A stretch of 64,000 nucleotides of DNA from Massilia rubra (GCF_011682065.1 NZ_VUYU01000004.1:248001-312000); one strand, 5' to 3'. Numbered from the stretch's first letter, positions 37,277 to 46,887 are shown. The notes: generated by a model from the letters alone, not told the origin. A program made the numbers and translations.

Positions 37277-37741
37277 ATGATGAATCAAAGTCGACGCAAC
37301 CTCATGCGCATTACCTCGGTGCTGGGCGCGGCCTTCGCCGCCGGGCTGCTCAAACCGTCCGATGTGTTCGCGGCCGAATGGAGCCAGAAAGTGTTCGACG
37401 CCAAAAGCCTGGAGGCGGTGGTCAAGGAGCTCGGCGGCGATAAATTCGTCGTCAGCCCCGACATCACCATCACCGGCCCGGATATCGCCGAAAACGGCGC
37501 CGTGGTGCCGGTCTCGGTCGCCAGCAAGGCGCCCAACACCGATTTCATGGCGATCCTGGTCGAGAAGAACCCGAACACCCTGTCGGCCAGCTTCAACATC
37601 CCGCCCGGCACCGAACCGGCCGTCACCACGCGCGTGAAGATGGGCGGCACCTCGAACGTGCACGCGCTGGTGCGCGCCGACGGCAAATGGCTGCTCGCGT
37701 CCAAGGAAATCAAAGTCACGCTCGGCGGCTGCGGCGGCTGA
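37277..37741 (+). CDS. soxY: Thiosulfate carrier protein SoxY
   Basis: A 154-residue periplasmic carrier, exported by Tat (QSRRNLMRITSVLGAAFAAGLL). It ends in GGCGG, the swinging-arm motif whose cysteine carries the sulfur intermediates. It pairs with SoxZ, the next gene. GGAGAAG lies upstream of ATG 37277 (a second ATG is adjacent at 37280). Confidence 0.96.
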   Translation: MMNQSRRNLMRITSVLGAAFAAGLLKPSDVFAAEWSQKVFDAKSLEAVVKELGGDKFVVSPDITITGPDIAENGAVVPVSVASKAPNTDFMAILVEKNPNTLSASFNIPPGTEPAVTTRVKMGGTSNVHALVRADGKWLLASKEIKVTLGGCGG

Positions 37742-37785
37742 GCCGCCGCCCACGCTTCTTCCCCACATCGACAAAGGAAACCATC

Positions 37786-38097
37786 ATGGCTGATCCAATG
37801 CGCATCCGCGCCAGCGCCACCGGCGAGCTGGTTGAAGTAAAAATCCTCATGCGGCACGACATGGAAACCGGGCAACGCAAGGATGCGGCCGGCAAAGTGG
37901 TCCCGGCCCATTTCATCAAGACCTTGGTGGCCAAGGTCGGCGACAAGGTCGTGTTCGACGCCAGCTTCGGCCCCTCGGTTTCGAAAGATCCCTTCCTGTC
38001 GTTCAAGTTCAAGGGCGCGGCCAAGGGCGACAAGGTCAGCGTGACCTGGGTCGACACGGCCGGCGACACCCGCACCGATGAAGGCACGATCACCTGA
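37786..38097 (+). CDS. soxZ: Thiosulfate carrier partner SoxZ
   Basis: A 103-residue protein without signal peptide, exported with SoxY. The family pattern is complete: MRIRASATGELVEVKILMRHDMETGQRKD, PAHFIKTLVAKVGDKVVF and a C-terminal immunoglobulin-like end (VSVTWVDTAGDTRTDEGTI). AAAGGAAACCATC precedes the start. SoxYZ is the substrate platform on which SoxAX, SoxB and SoxCD act. Confidence 0.96.
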   Translation: MADPMRIRASATGELVEVKILMRHDMETGQRKDAAGKVVPAHFIKTLVAKVGDKVVFDASFGPSVSKDPFLSFKFKGAAKGDKVSVTWVDTAGDTRTDEGTIT

Positions 38098-38131
38098 GTT
38101 CCCCACGCACAATAACAATAAGGAGACGACC

Positions 38132-38938
38132 ATGATCCACCGCCACAAAGTTGTGCTCGCTTCAGGACTGCTGGCCGCGTTCGGCGCGGCGTTCGCGCAG
38201 ACGTCCAGCACCGACGAGATTGCGAAGTACCGCCAGATGCTGGCCGACGGCAATCCCGCCGAGCTGTGGGAAATGCGCGGCGAAGAACTGTGGAAGACCA
38301 AGACCGGCCCGAACAAGGTGTCGCTGGAGAAATGCGACTTCGGCAAAGGCGCGGGCGTGCTCAAAGGCGCGTACACCGAACTGCCGCGCTACTTCAAGGA
38401 CGTCAACAAGGTGATGGACCTGGAACAGCGCCTGGTCCACTGCCGCGTCACCCTGCAGGGCTTGACCCCGGCCGAGGCGGTCAAGACGCCGTTCGGCGCG
38501 GCCGGCAAGAAATCCGACATCGAAGCATTGGTGTCCTACATCACCGCCGAGTCGCGCGGCATGAAGATGGCGGTCTCGACCGCGCACCCGATGGAGCAGC
38601 GCGCCTTCGACACCGGCAAGCAGTTGTTCTTCTACCGGGGCGGCTCGCACGACTTCGCCTGCGCCACCTGCCACTCGGTGGACGGGCAACGCATCCGCTT
38701 GCAGGAATTGCCGAACATCCTCAATCCCATCAATGCCCAGGCCGCCTACACGACCTGGCCGGCGTATCGGGTGTCGCAGGGGGAAGTGCGCACCATGCAG
38801 CACCGCCTGACCGACTGCTTCCGCCAGCAGCGCTTCCCGGAGCCGCTGTACGCCTCCGACGCGCTGACGGCGCTGACGATGTTCCTGGCAAAAAACGCGA
38901 ACGGCGGCGTGTACGCCGGCCCGGCCTTGAAACGATAG
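38132..38938 (+). CDS. soxA: L-cysteine S-thiosulfotransferase subunit SoxA (monoheme type)
   Basis: A 268-residue periplasmic c-type cytochrome that with SoxX attaches thiosulfate to SoxY. Signal peptide LASGLLAAFGAAFAQ. Only one CxxCH (CATCH) is present, in the C-terminal domain. The N-terminal domain keeps isolated cysteines (EKCDF, VHCRV) where diheme SoxA proteins carry a heme. A further conserved cysteine in LTDCFRQQR is the likely persulfide-bearing residue. AGGAG precedes ATG 38132. Confidence 0.95.
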   Translation: MIHRHKVVLASGLLAAFGAAFAQTSSTDEIAKYRQMLADGNPAELWEMRGEELWKTKTGPNKVSLEKCDFGKGAGVLKGAYTELPRYFKDVNKVMDLEQRLVHCRVTLQGLTPAEAVKTPFGAAGKKSDIEALVSYITAESRGMKMAVSTAHPMEQRAFDTGKQLFFYRGGSHDFACATCHSVDGQRIRLQELPNILNPINAQAAYTTWPAYRVSQGEVRTMQHRLTDCFRQQRFPEPLYASDALTALTMFLAKNANGGVYAGPALKR

Positions 38939-38948
38939 GGGAAAGCAC

Positions 38949-39572
38949 ATGACATCAATCGCACGCATCTTCCTGGCGACCTGCGGCGCCGCCACCATCG
39001 CCGGCTGCGCCACGGTGGCGGCCGATACCGATTACCGCCAGGCCGCGCTCGCCCTGATCCGGCAAGACTTCAAGTCGGCCGGGCCGGCCACGGTGGAACG
39101 GGTCGCGGCCCAGGACGAGTCCCAGCAACTGTGCAGCCAGTACCCGAGCGCCCGTCCGCCCGAGGTGGCGGCGCGCATCGAGGCGGCGCAGCTGGCCGCG
39201 GTGAAGCAGCCGGCCGACGGCAAGTACCTCGGCGCCTGGAAGGAAGGCGAAAAGATCGCCCAGAACGGGCGCGGCATGCAATCGTCGGACGCGATCGGCG
39301 CGGTCAACGGCGGCAATTGCTACGCCTGCCACCAGATCAGCAAGAAAGAAATCTCGTTCGGCAATATCGGACCATCCCTGTACCAGTACGGCAAGCTGCG
39401 CGGCAACAGCGACGCGATCCTGAAGTACACCTGGAACAAGCTGTACAACGCGCAAGCCTACAGCGCCTGTTCCAACATGCCGCGCTTCGGCCACAACGGC
39501 GTGCTGACCGAAGCCCAGCTCAAGGATGTGATGGCGCTGCTGCTCGACCCCGCATCGCCCGTCAACGAGTAA
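38949..39572 (+). CDS. soxX: L-cysteine S-thiosulfotransferase subunit SoxX
   Basis: A 207-residue monoheme cytochrome c partner of SoxA. Heme motif CYACHQI in GGNCYACHQISKKEISFGNIGPSLYQYG, with distal Met near SACSNMPRFGHNG. The N-terminus (TIAGC) looks like a lipobox, so SoxX may be membrane-tethered. An extra helical stretch of about 70 residues before the heme makes it longer than minimal SoxX. The gene follows soxA by 10 bp. Confidence 0.93.
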   Translation: MTSIARIFLATCGAATIAGCATVAADTDYRQAALALIRQDFKSAGPATVERVAAQDESQQLCSQYPSARPPEVAARIEAAQLAAVKQPADGKYLGAWKEGEKIAQNGRGMQSSDAIGAVNGGNCYACHQISKKEISFGNIGPSLYQYGKLRGNSDAILKYTWNKLYNAQAYSACSNMPRFGHNGVLTEAQLKDVMALLLDPASPVNE

Positions 39573-39585
39573 CCGAGGAGGCACC

Positions 39586-41304
39586 ATGGGAATGAACCGG
39601 CGCGAATTTGCGCAACTGATGGGCATCGCCGCCGCCGGCGGCATGCTGCTGGGCTCGAAAGCGGCGCTGGGTGCGCCTTCGCCGGGAGCGCTGTACGACC
39701 TGGCGCGCTTCGGCAATGTGCATTTCCTGCACTTCACCGATTGCCACGCGCAACTGAACCCGGTGCATTTTCGCGAGCCGAGCGTCAATCTCGGCATTGG
39801 CCAGGCTGCCGGCAAGATGCCGCACCTGGTGGGCGAAGCGCTGCTCAAGCAGGTCAACATCAAACCGAACACGCCGCAGGCGCATGCGTTTACCGCGCTC
39901 CATTTCGAGCAGGCCGCGCGCACCTATGGCAAGGTGGGCGGGTTTGCGCACCTGGCCACCCTGGTCAAGCAAATGCGCGCGGGCCGCCCCGGCGCACTCT
40001 TGCTCGACGGCGGCGACACCTGGCAAGGCTCGGGCACGGCCCTGTGGACAAAGGGCCAGGACATGGTCGACGCGGGCCTGCTGCTGGGTGTGGACGTGAT
40101 GACCGCGCACTGGGAAATGACCTTGGGCGACAAGCGCGTGCAAGAAATCGTCGGCAAGGATTTCAAGGGCAAGGTCGATTTCGTGGCGCAGAACGTCAGC
40201 ACCACCGATTTTGGCGATCCGGTCTTCGCCCCCTACGTGATCAAGGAAATGAACGGCGTGCCGGTGGCCATTATCGGCCAGGCGTTTCCGTACACGCCGA
40301 TCGCCAATCCACGCTACCTGACGCCCGACTGGAGTTTCGGCATCCAGGAAGAAAACATGCAGAAGATGGTGGACGAGGCGCGCGCCAAGGGCGCCAAAGT
40401 CGTGGTGGTGCTATCCCACAACGGCATGGACGTGGACCTGAAAATGGCCTCGCGCGTGCGCGGCATCGACGCCATCCTGGGCGGCCACACGCACGACGGC
40501 GTGCCGCAACCGGTGATCGTGGCCAATGGCGGCGGCAAGACCCTGGTGACCAACGCCGGCAGCAACGGCAAGTTCCTCGGCGTGCTCGACTTCGACGTAC
40601 GCGGCGGCCAGGTGCGCAACTTCCAGTACCGCCTGCTGCCGGTGTTTTCCAACTTCCTGCCGGCCGACAAGGACATGGCCGCGCTGATCAAGAAGGTGCG
40701 CGCCCCTTACGAGGCCAAGCTCAACGAAAAGCTGGCCGTCACCCAGGGCACCTTGTACCGGCGCGGCAATTTCAACGGCACCTTCGACCAGTTGATCATC
40801 GACGCGCTGATGGAGGTCAAGGGCGCCGACATCGCCTTCTCGCCGGGCTTTCGCTGGGGCACATCCTTGCTTCCCGACAGCCCGATCCTGATGGAACACC
40901 TGATGGACCAGACCGCCACAACCTACTCGTACAGCACCCTGACCGAGATGACCGGCAGCACCATCAAGACCATCCTGGAAGACGTGGCCGACAACCTGTT
41001 CAATCCCGACCCGTATTACCAGCAGGGCGGCGACATGGTGCGGGTGGGCGGCATGAGCTACGCCATCGACCCGAACGCGGCGATGGGCGCGCGCATCAGC
41101 GACATGCGCCTGCACGGCAAGCCGCTCGACGCCGGCAAGGCCTACAAGGTGGCCGGCTGGGCCCCGGTGGCCGAGGGCGCCACGGGCGAGCCGGTGTGGG
41201 ACGTGGTGGCGCAGTGGTTGCGCCAGCAGAAAACCGTCACCCCGCGCAAGCTCAACACGCCGCGCCTGATCGGCATGCGGGGCAATCCGGGCATCATCGC
41301 ATGA
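39586..41304 (+). CDS. soxB: Thiosulfohydrolase SoxB
   Basis: A 572-residue di-manganese hydrolase that releases sulfate from SoxY-bound thiosulfonate. Tat signal NRREFAQLMGIAAAGG; metal sites in HFTDCHAQLNPVHF, DGGDTWQGSGTALWTKGQD and GGHTHDGVP; C-terminal 5'-nucleotidase domain (GNFNGTFDQLIIDALM). GAGGAGG precedes ATG 39586. The last codon overlaps the next gene (ATGA). Confidence 0.96.
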   Translation: MGMNRREFAQLMGIAAAGGMLLGSKAALGAPSPGALYDLARFGNVHFLHFTDCHAQLNPVHFREPSVNLGIGQAAGKMPHLVGEALLKQVNIKPNTPQAHAFTALHFEQAARTYGKVGGFAHLATLVKQMRAGRPGALLLDGGDTWQGSGTALWTKGQDMVDAGLLLGVDVMTAHWEMTLGDKRVQEIVGKDFKGKVDFVAQNVSTTDFGDPVFAPYVIKEMNGVPVAIIGQAFPYTPIANPRYLTPDWSFGIQEENMQKMVDEARAKGAKVVVVLSHNGMDVDLKMASRVRGIDAILGGHTHDGVPQPVIVANGGGKTLVTNAGSNGKFLGVLDFDVRGGQVRNFQYRLLPVFSNFLPADKDMAALIKKVRAPYEAKLNEKLAVTQGTLYRRGNFNGTFDQLIIDALMEVKGADIAFSPGFRWGTSLLPDSPILMEHLMDQTATTYSYSTLTEMTGSTIKTILEDVADNLFNPDPYYQQGGDMVRVGGMSYAIDPNAAMGARISDMRLHGKPLDAGKAYKVAGWAPVAEGATGEPVWDVVAQWLRQQKTVTPRKLNTPRLIGMRGNPGIIA

Positions 41305-41825
41305 GCAGCCGGGGCGCCGTGATCCGCATTGTCGCGCTGGCCGGCTGGCTGCGGCGCCAGGCGGCCCTGCTGGCGGTGCTGGCCCTGCTCGGAACCGATA
41401 CCCTGGCCGCCGGCGCGCCGGCCCTGGCGTCGCCACGCGACCTGTCGGCCGACGCGGCGCTGGCGGCGCAGCGCGGCCAGCCATTGTTGGTGCTGTTTTC
41501 GCTGCCCGGCTGCGGCTATTGCGACGTGGTGCGCCGCAATTACCTGCTGCCGCTCACGCGCGAGGGCGCGGCGCAAGCGCGCCCGGTGCTGCGCGAGGTC
41601 GGCCTGACCGCAACAAGGCCCTTCACCGGACCGAACCAGGAAGCGAGCAGTGGCGCCGCGCTGGCCGCCCGCTACCAGGTGCGCATTGCGCCGACCGTGC
41701 TGTTGCTGGGCGCCGACGGCGCGCTGCTGGCCCCGGCGCTGGTCGGGGGCGACGTGGCCGGCATGTATGGCGCTTACCTCGACGAGGCGCTGGCGCAGGC
41801 GCAGCGCAAGATCGCCGGCCAATAG
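41301..41825 (+). CDS. Thioredoxin-fold protein of the sox cluster (SoxW-like)
   Basis: A 174-residue exported thioredoxin-like protein. N-terminal hydrophobic signal (LLAVLALLGTDTLAA), active site LPGCGYCDVVRRNY (CGYC) and cis-Pro segment VRIAPTVLLL. It starts at an ATGA overlap with soxB. SoxW-type thioredoxins are thought to keep SoxYZ reduced. A CcdA-type SoxV is not in the cluster; DsbD at 59852-61687 could supply electrons instead (inference). Confidence 0.82.
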   Translation: MSSRGAVIRIVALAGWLRRQAALLAVLALLGTDTLAAGAPALASPRDLSADAALAAQRGQPLLVLFSLPGCGYCDVVRRNYLLPLTREGAAQARPVLREVGLTATRPFTGPNQEASSGAALAARYQVRIAPTVLLLGADGALLAPALVGGDVAGMYGAYLDEALAQAQRKIAGQ

Positions 41826-41846
41826 TCACATTCTGAAAGGACTGCC

Positions 41847-42842
41847 ATGAAACTCGCCATCCCGATTCTCGCCTGCCTGCTGGCGCTGGCCACCCCGGCG
41901 GCGCATGCCGTCACGCCTGCGCGAGCCCAGGTGCTCACGCCGGTCAAGGTGTCGGCGCATGTGTACTACTTCCAGGGCCATTCCGGCATGGCCGAGGCAG
42001 CCAACCGGGGCTTCATGTCGAACGCGGGCTTCGTGGTCACGCGCGACGGCGTCGTGGTGTTCGACGCGCTCGGCACGCCGGCGCTCGGCGAAGCGATGCT
42101 CAAGGCGATCCGCAAGGTGACGGCGCAGCCGGTGCGGCGTGTGATCGTCAGCCATTTCCACGCCGACCATTTCTATGGCTTGCAGGCCTTCAAGGCGCGC
42201 GGCGCGCAGATCTGGGCGCACGAGCGGGGCAGGGAGTATCTCGCTTCCGACCTGGCGGCCACCCGGCTGGCGCAGCGCAAGGAGGCGCTGGCGCCCTGGG
42301 TGAACGACGCCACGCGCCTGACCGGCGCCGACCGCTGGCTCAGTTTTGCCGACGGTAAAAGCATCGCCTTCGAAATGGGCGGCGTGCGCTTCAAGATCAT
42401 CGACATGAGCGGCGCCCACGCGCCGGACGACATCATGCTCTCCGTCGACAACGACCAGGTGCTGTTCGCGGGCGACCTGTTTTTCAGCGGCCGCATTCCC
42501 TTCGTGGGCGAGGCCGACAGCCGCGTCTGGCTCGAAGCACTCGATCGCATGGTCGCGCTCGCGCCGCAGGCCGCCATTCCTGGCCACGGCGAACTGTCGC
42601 GCACACCGGCCAGGGATATGGCGCTCACGCGCGACTACCTGACGTTTTTGCGCCGCGTGATGGGCGACGCGGTAGCCGAACTGACCTCGTTCGACGAGGC
42701 ATACGGTAAGATCGACTGGAGCGCGTTCGACAAGTACCCCGCGTTTGCCCAGGCCAACCGCCTTAACGCCTACGGCACCTACCTGCTGATGGAACGCGAA
42801 AGCCTGCAGCAGAAGCGACTGCCGGTCGCGCCATCCCCTTGA
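41847..42842 (+). CDS. Periplasmic metallo-beta-lactamase-fold hydrolase (SoxH-like)
   Basis: A 331-residue MBL-fold enzyme with signal peptide (LACLLALATPAAHA). Metal motif VSHFHADHFYGLQAF (HxHxDH), then SGAHAPDD and FAGDLFF, and PGHGE for the second metal. SoxH-type hydrolases occur at the ends of sox clusters but are not needed for thiosulfate oxidation in known cases. The substrate is unknown. AAAGGA precedes ATG 41847; 21 bp after the thioredoxin gene. Confidence 0.85.
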   Translation: MKLAIPILACLLALATPAAHAVTPARAQVLTPVKVSAHVYYFQGHSGMAEAANRGFMSNAGFVVTRDGVVVFDALGTPALGEAMLKAIRKVTAQPVRRVIVSHFHADHFYGLQAFKARGAQIWAHERGREYLASDLAATRLAQRKEALAPWVNDATRLTGADRWLSFADGKSIAFEMGGVRFKIIDMSGAHAPDDIMLSVDNDQVLFAGDLFFSGRIPFVGEADSRVWLEALDRMVALAPQAAIPGHGELSRTPARDMALTRDYLTFLRRVMGDAVAELTSFDEAYGKIDWSAFDKYPAFAQANRLNAYGTYLLMERESLQQKRLPVAPSP

Positions 42843-42862
42843 CCGTTTTGACAGGAGTTAGC

Positions 42863-43291
42863 ATGCAATTGTTCCGCACCATGGCCGCCGTGATGGTGGT
42901 TGCCGCCGTCGCCATTGCCCCGGCCAGCGCCGCCCAGCGCGAAGAAAAAGTGGTTTATCACGTGACCGACAGCGCCAACGCCATGGGTGCGCTCGGCAAT
43001 GTGCGCAATCACCTCAACGCCAGCCCGAAAGCGAAGATCGTGGTCGTCACGCACGGCCCCGGCATCGACTTTTTGCTGGAAGACGCCAAGGACAAGAACG
43101 GCAACCCATACGACGCGGTGGTGCAGGAACTGTCGAACCGCAACGTCAAGTTCAGGGTCTGCAACAACACCCTGGAAGCACGCAAGATCGACCGCAAGCG
43201 CGTGTTGCCCGAAGCGACCATTGTGCCATCCGGCGTGGCCGAAGTGGCGCGCCTGCAAACGCAGGAAGAACACGCCTACATCAAGCCCTGA
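42863..43291 (+). CDS. Exported DsrE/DsrF-like protein
   Basis: A 142-residue DsrE-fold protein with a signal peptide (AAVMVVAAVAIAPASA). The core (KVVYHVTDSANAMGALGNVRNHLN ... AKIVVVTHGPGIDFLL ... RNVKFRVCNNTLEARKID) is that of periplasmic DsrE-like proteins with a single cysteine (VCNN) able to carry sulfur. It closes the sox operon, 20 bp after the hydrolase gene with ACAGGAG upstream. A role as a sulfur carrier is inferred from context. Confidence 0.85.
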   Translation: MQLFRTMAAVMVVAAVAIAPASAAQREEKVVYHVTDSANAMGALGNVRNHLNASPKAKIVVVTHGPGIDFLLEDAKDKNGNPYDAVVQELSNRNVKFRVCNNTLEARKIDRKRVLPEATIVPSGVAEVARLQTQEEHAYIKP

Positions 43292-43511
43292 TCCGGGCTG
43301 TCGGATGCATGGATGCGGCGCGCCGGCGCAGGCTTGCTCGCGCCTGTTGCCATTGCTTTAAGTTGTGTTGCGCCGTGGCCCCATTTGTGTAAATCAAGGC
43401 CGGTCACGCTGGTCATTGTCGGTAGAATTAGTGCTGTACTGAAACACTCTATTTGTCGCCGGTGTAGTCTTGCCGGCCGCCGCGCATTCCCAACGAACGA
43501 GGTTGAGCACA

Positions 43512-45104
43512 ATGAAACTACGGAACAAAATGGCCTTGTGCATGGTGATTGTTTTCACCCTGTTTACGATCGCCCTGGGCGTCGCCATTGCGGGCATGCA
43601 AAATGCGACCACGAAATTCGAAGTATTCATCAAGCAAGATCAAGCCTTCCTGGGCGCCAGCACCACCCTGTATGCGCAGGGCCTGCAAATGGGCCAGGCG
43701 CTGCGCAACATCATCCTGGCGCCCGAGAACCAGCAGGGCTACAAGAACCTGAGCGCGGCCCGTGACGAATTCCGCAAGGCCCACGGCACCGCGGTGGAAC
43801 TGGCCAGGGACGACCCCAGCGTCTCGCAGTCCCTGGCAACGCTGAAAACCTTGCACGAGCGCCAGACCGAGATCCAGGCTGCCGTGGTCGAACTGGCCAA
43901 GGCCGACCAGGCCGCCGCCATCAAGAAACTCAATGCCGACGAGACCCCGCTGTGGCGCCAGATGCGCAGCGACTTGCTGGAACTGATCAAGTCGAAAAAC
44001 GGCGCCGTCGATATCGCCAAGGGCGAGCTGACCAAGCAGACCCGCGCCACCCTGATCCTGAGCCTTGCGCTGGCGGCCGGGGCCGTGCTGCTGGGCGGCG
44101 GCATCGCCTTCTGGCTGACCCGCAACGTCATGCACCAGCTCGGGGGCGAACCGCACTACGCCGCCGAAATCGCCGCCTCGATCGCGGCGGGCGACCTGAC
44201 CGCCAACATTGTGGTCGATGCCGACGCCGCTCCCGACAGCTTGATGGTGGCCATGCGCACCATGCAGCACAGCCTGGCCGCACTGGTGATGAAGGTCCGG
44301 GCCGGCACCGATACCATCTCGACCGCGTCGAGCGAAATTGCGGCCGGCAATATGGACTTGTCCGGACGTACGGAAGAGCAGGCCAGTTCGCTGGAAGAAA
44401 CCGCCGCCTCGATGGAAGAATTGACCACGACGGTGCAGCACAACACCGACAGCGTGCGCCAGGCCAACACCCTGGCCTCGGCCGCGTCGGACGTGGCGAT
44501 GCGCGGCGGCGCGGTGGTGGCCGAAGTGGTCGGCACCATGGGCTCGATCAACGAATCGGCCAGGCGCATTGCCGACATCATCGGCGTGATCGACGGCATT
44601 GCCTTCCAGACCAACATCCTGGCCCTGAACGCGGCGGTGGAAGCGGCGCGCGCCGGCGAGCAGGGACGCGGGTTCGCGGTGGTGGCGACCGAAGTGCGCA
44701 ACCTGGCCCAGCGCAGCGCGGCGGCCGCGCGCGAGATCAAGGGCCTGATCGGCGATTCGGTCGAAAAGGTCGAGATCGGCAGCAAGCTGGTCGACACTGC
44801 CGGCACGACCATGAAGGAAGTGGTGGCCAGCGTGCGCCGGGTGACCGATATCATGGCCGAGATCACCACCGCCGGCCAGGAGCAGAGCGCCGGCATCGTG
44901 CAGGTGAATCAGGCGATCGCGCAGATGGACAAGGTCACCCAGCAAAACGCGGCGCTGGTCGAGCAGGCGGCGGCCGCCGCCGCCTCGATGCAGGAGCAGG
45001 CCCGGGAGCTGAGCGCGGTGGTGGGCACGTTCACGGTGAGCGGAGCGGCCCACGCGCCGCGCAAGCTGGCGGCCGGTTCCGCGCCAGTGCCCGCCTTGCG
45101 TTAG
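43512..45104 (+). CDS. Methyl-accepting chemotaxis protein
   Basis: A 530-residue chemoreceptor: membrane helix about 8-28, a periplasmic four-helix-bundle-type domain about 30-185, second helix about 188-212, HAMP about 213-265, and a signalling domain with the conserved hairpin tip ([24 protein letters not shown]). The C-terminus ([13 protein letters not shown]) lacks a CheR-tethering pentapeptide. It lies downstream of the sox cluster but with 220 bp and probably its own promoter. The ligand is unknown. Confidence 0.92.
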   Translation: MKLRNKMALCMVIVFTLFTIALGVAIAGMQNATTKFEVFIKQDQAFLGASTTLYAQGLQMGQALRNIILAPENQQGYKNLSAARDEFRKAHGTAVELARDDPSVSQSLATLKTLHERQTEIQAAVVELAKADQAAAIKKLNADETPLWRQMRSDLLELIKSKNGAVDIAKGELTKQTRATLILSLALAAGAVLLGGGIAFWLTRNVMHQLGGEPHYAAEIAASIAAGDLTANIVVDADAAPDSLMVAMRTMQHSLAALVMKVRAGTDTISTASSEIAAGNMDLSGRTEEQASSLEETAASMEELTTTVQHNTDSVRQANTLASAASDVAMRGGAVVAEVVGTMGSINESARRIADIIGVIDGIAFQTNILALNAAVEAARAGEQGRGFAVVATEVRNLAQRSAAAAREIKGLIGDSVEKVEIGSKLVDTAGTTMKEVVASVRRVTDIMAEITTAGQEQSAGIVQVNQAIAQMDKVTQQNAALVEQAAAAAASMQEQARELSAVVGTFTVSGAAHAPRKLAAGSAPVPALR

Positions 45105-45114
45105 GAATCGCGAC

Positions 45115-45327
45115 ATGGAGCATGAGCGCGCCCGCGACTACGTGCTGGCCGAGCTTCCCGGATACGCAAGCTGGTTCCAGGGCAGGGTGGACGCAGGCGA
45201 CCCGGAAGAGCTACTGATGTATCTCGACACGGTCTCGACCTGGCTGTTGCCCGAACAAGCCGCGCACTTCGGTCCGGACGATTTCGATGCGATGCTCGAC
45301 GAGTTCAGGGATGACGCCGGCCTGTAG
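45115..45327 (+). CDS. Small acidic hypothetical protein
   Basis: A 70-residue acidic protein (ERARDYVLAELPGYASWFQGRV ... FGPDDFDAMLDEFRDDAGL) without signal or membrane segment. AGGA lies eight bases before ATG 45115. It starts 10 bp after the chemoreceptor gene and is probably co-transcribed. No family recognised. Confidence 0.6.
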   Translation: MEHERARDYVLAELPGYASWFQGRVDAGDPEELLMYLDTVSTWLLPEQAAHFGPDDFDAMLDEFRDDAGL

Positions 45328-45539
45328 CCGTGCCAGTAGGGCGCGCCAAGCGTGTCGGTCGATGCCAGTCCAGGCCAGGCCCATTCGCACATCTGCCATG
45401 CCAGGCGTTTTCGCTTAGCCGCTTGGCGGTGCCAGGACACGTTGTCGCGCCTATCTAAATAGGTTTGAATTTTCATTGCCAATCGCATACCATTGCGCAG
45501 GAAACAACAACCATGTGAACACAAGGAAAGCGGAAAACG

Positions 45540-46388
45540 ATGCAGATCGGTATCAGCGGCGCCAGCGGCCATCTTGGCCAATCCACGCTCAAGGAACTCG
45601 CCGCGCGCGGCGGCGGTCACGAACTGGTCGGTATTTCGCGCACGCCGCAAGCCATCGCAGCCCCGTTGCAAGGGCGCTTTGGCGACTACGATGAGCCGTC
45701 TTCGCTGGCGGCGGCGTATGCGGGGCTGGACCGCCTGCTGCTGATTCCGACCATCGCGCTGGCGCCGGGCGTGCGCTCGCGCCAGAACATTGCGGCGATC
45801 GACGCGGCCGTCGCCGCAGGGGTAGGGCACATCGTGATCCTGTCGAGCTGCGGCGCGCGCGATATCGCCGAACCTGACCTGTACGCGCCGTACTTCGCCG
45901 CCGAACAGCACCTGATGCGCACGGCGCCGCGCTGGAGCATCCTGCGCATGAACTACTTCGCCGAAGCGCTGGCCGAAGAGGCGTTGGGGTCGCTGGGACA
46001 TGGCTTGCTGGCCTGCTTCACCGAAAACCGCGTCGCTTACGTCGCGCGCGACGACGTGGCCGCGTCCGCCGCCGGCCTGCTGACGACCGACGGTCATGTG
46101 GGCGCGACCTACAATCTGACCGGGCCGGCGGCGCTCACCGGCGAGCAGCGTGCCGCCATCATCGCCAAGGCCTCGGGCGCCGGGATGGGCTTCCTGCCGA
46201 TGACGGAAGCGGCAATGCGCGCCGCGCTGCAGGTCATGGGCACGCCGCCGGACATCGCGCGCGCCGTGATCTGCCTGCATCATGGGATGGCATCTGGAAT
46301 GTTCGATATCGTCACCGGCGACGTGCAAAAGCTCTCCGGCAAGGCGCCGCGTACCTTGCAGCAGGTGCTGCGCAAGGCGTTTGCCTGA
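45540..46388 (+). CDS. NmrA/QorB-like NAD(P)H-binding oxidoreductase
   Basis: A 282-residue atypical short-chain dehydrogenase. N-terminal nucleotide motif GISGASGHLGQSTLKEL; HIVILSSCGARD lacks the classical YxxxK, as in NmrA-type and QorB quinone reductases; WSILRMNYFAEAL and YNLTGPAALT match that group. Probable NADPH-dependent quinone reductase or redox sensor. AAGGAAAG lies upstream of ATG 45540. The 212-bp gap before it (45328-45539) shows no gene. Confidence 0.85.
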   Translation: MQIGISGASGHLGQSTLKELAARGGGHELVGISRTPQAIAAPLQGRFGDYDEPSSLAAAYAGLDRLLLIPTIALAPGVRSRQNIAAIDAAVAAGVGHIVILSSCGARDIAEPDLYAPYFAAEQHLMRTAPRWSILRMNYFAEALAEEALGSLGHGLLACFTENRVAYVARDDVAASAAGLLTTDGHVGATYNLTGPAALTGEQRAAIIAKASGAGMGFLPMTEAAMRAALQVMGTPPDIARAVICLHHGMASGMFDIVTGDVQKLSGKAPRTLQQVLRKAFA

Positions 46389-46452
46389 GCTCTGGTGTCC
46401 CGCGTCAGAAAGTCGTTGAATGCGGTGGCGCGCCATGCCGGCGACGGGCGGG

Positions 46453-46887
46453 TTACGACGCCTCGTCGGCGAGGTAGCCGCGCTCGCGCGCCAGCGGCTC
46501 GTTGTCGAACAGCGCCATGGCCGTCGTCATGCGCCTGAAGCCGAAGCGGCGATAGAACGGCTCCTTGCCGGGCACCGCGTATAGCAAGATCTTCTTGTGT
46601 CCCTGCGACAGCGCGACCAGCCTGGCGACGATTTGCTTGCCCAAGCCCGTACCCTGGTATTGAGGCAATACGGCGATATCGCACAGGTAGGACGTATCGA
46701 TCCCATCGGCCAAAGCGCGGCCCACGCCGACGATGCGTCCGTGCGCCCGCACGAAGCAGCAGTAACGGCTGTTGGCAAACACGATGGCAAGCTCGGCCGC
46801 AGGCTTGTCGCCGAGCGCGATCTTGTACAGCGCCGACAGCTCGTCCCAATCGATTGCATCGAGCGATTCCGTCCATTCCAGTGTCAT
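46453..46887 (-). CDS. GNAT-family N-acetyltransferase
   Basis: A 144-residue acetyltransferase. The acetyl-CoA site is LCDIAVLPQYQGTGLGKQIVARLVAL (Q/R-x-x-G-x-G/A), and the C-terminal strand motif is KEPFYRRFGFRRM. The start at 46887 (MTLEWTESLD) gives a standard-length domain; the frame upstream to 47091 overlaps the next gene's coding strand and looks spurious. The substrate is unknown. Confidence 0.87.
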   Translation of the reverse strand: MTLEWTESLDAIDWDELSALYKIALGDKPAAELAIVFANSRYCCFVRAHGRIVGVGRALADGIDTSYLCDIAVLPQYQGTGLGKQIVARLVALSQGHKKILLYAVPGKEPFYRRFGFRRMTTAMALFDNEPLARERGYLADEAS

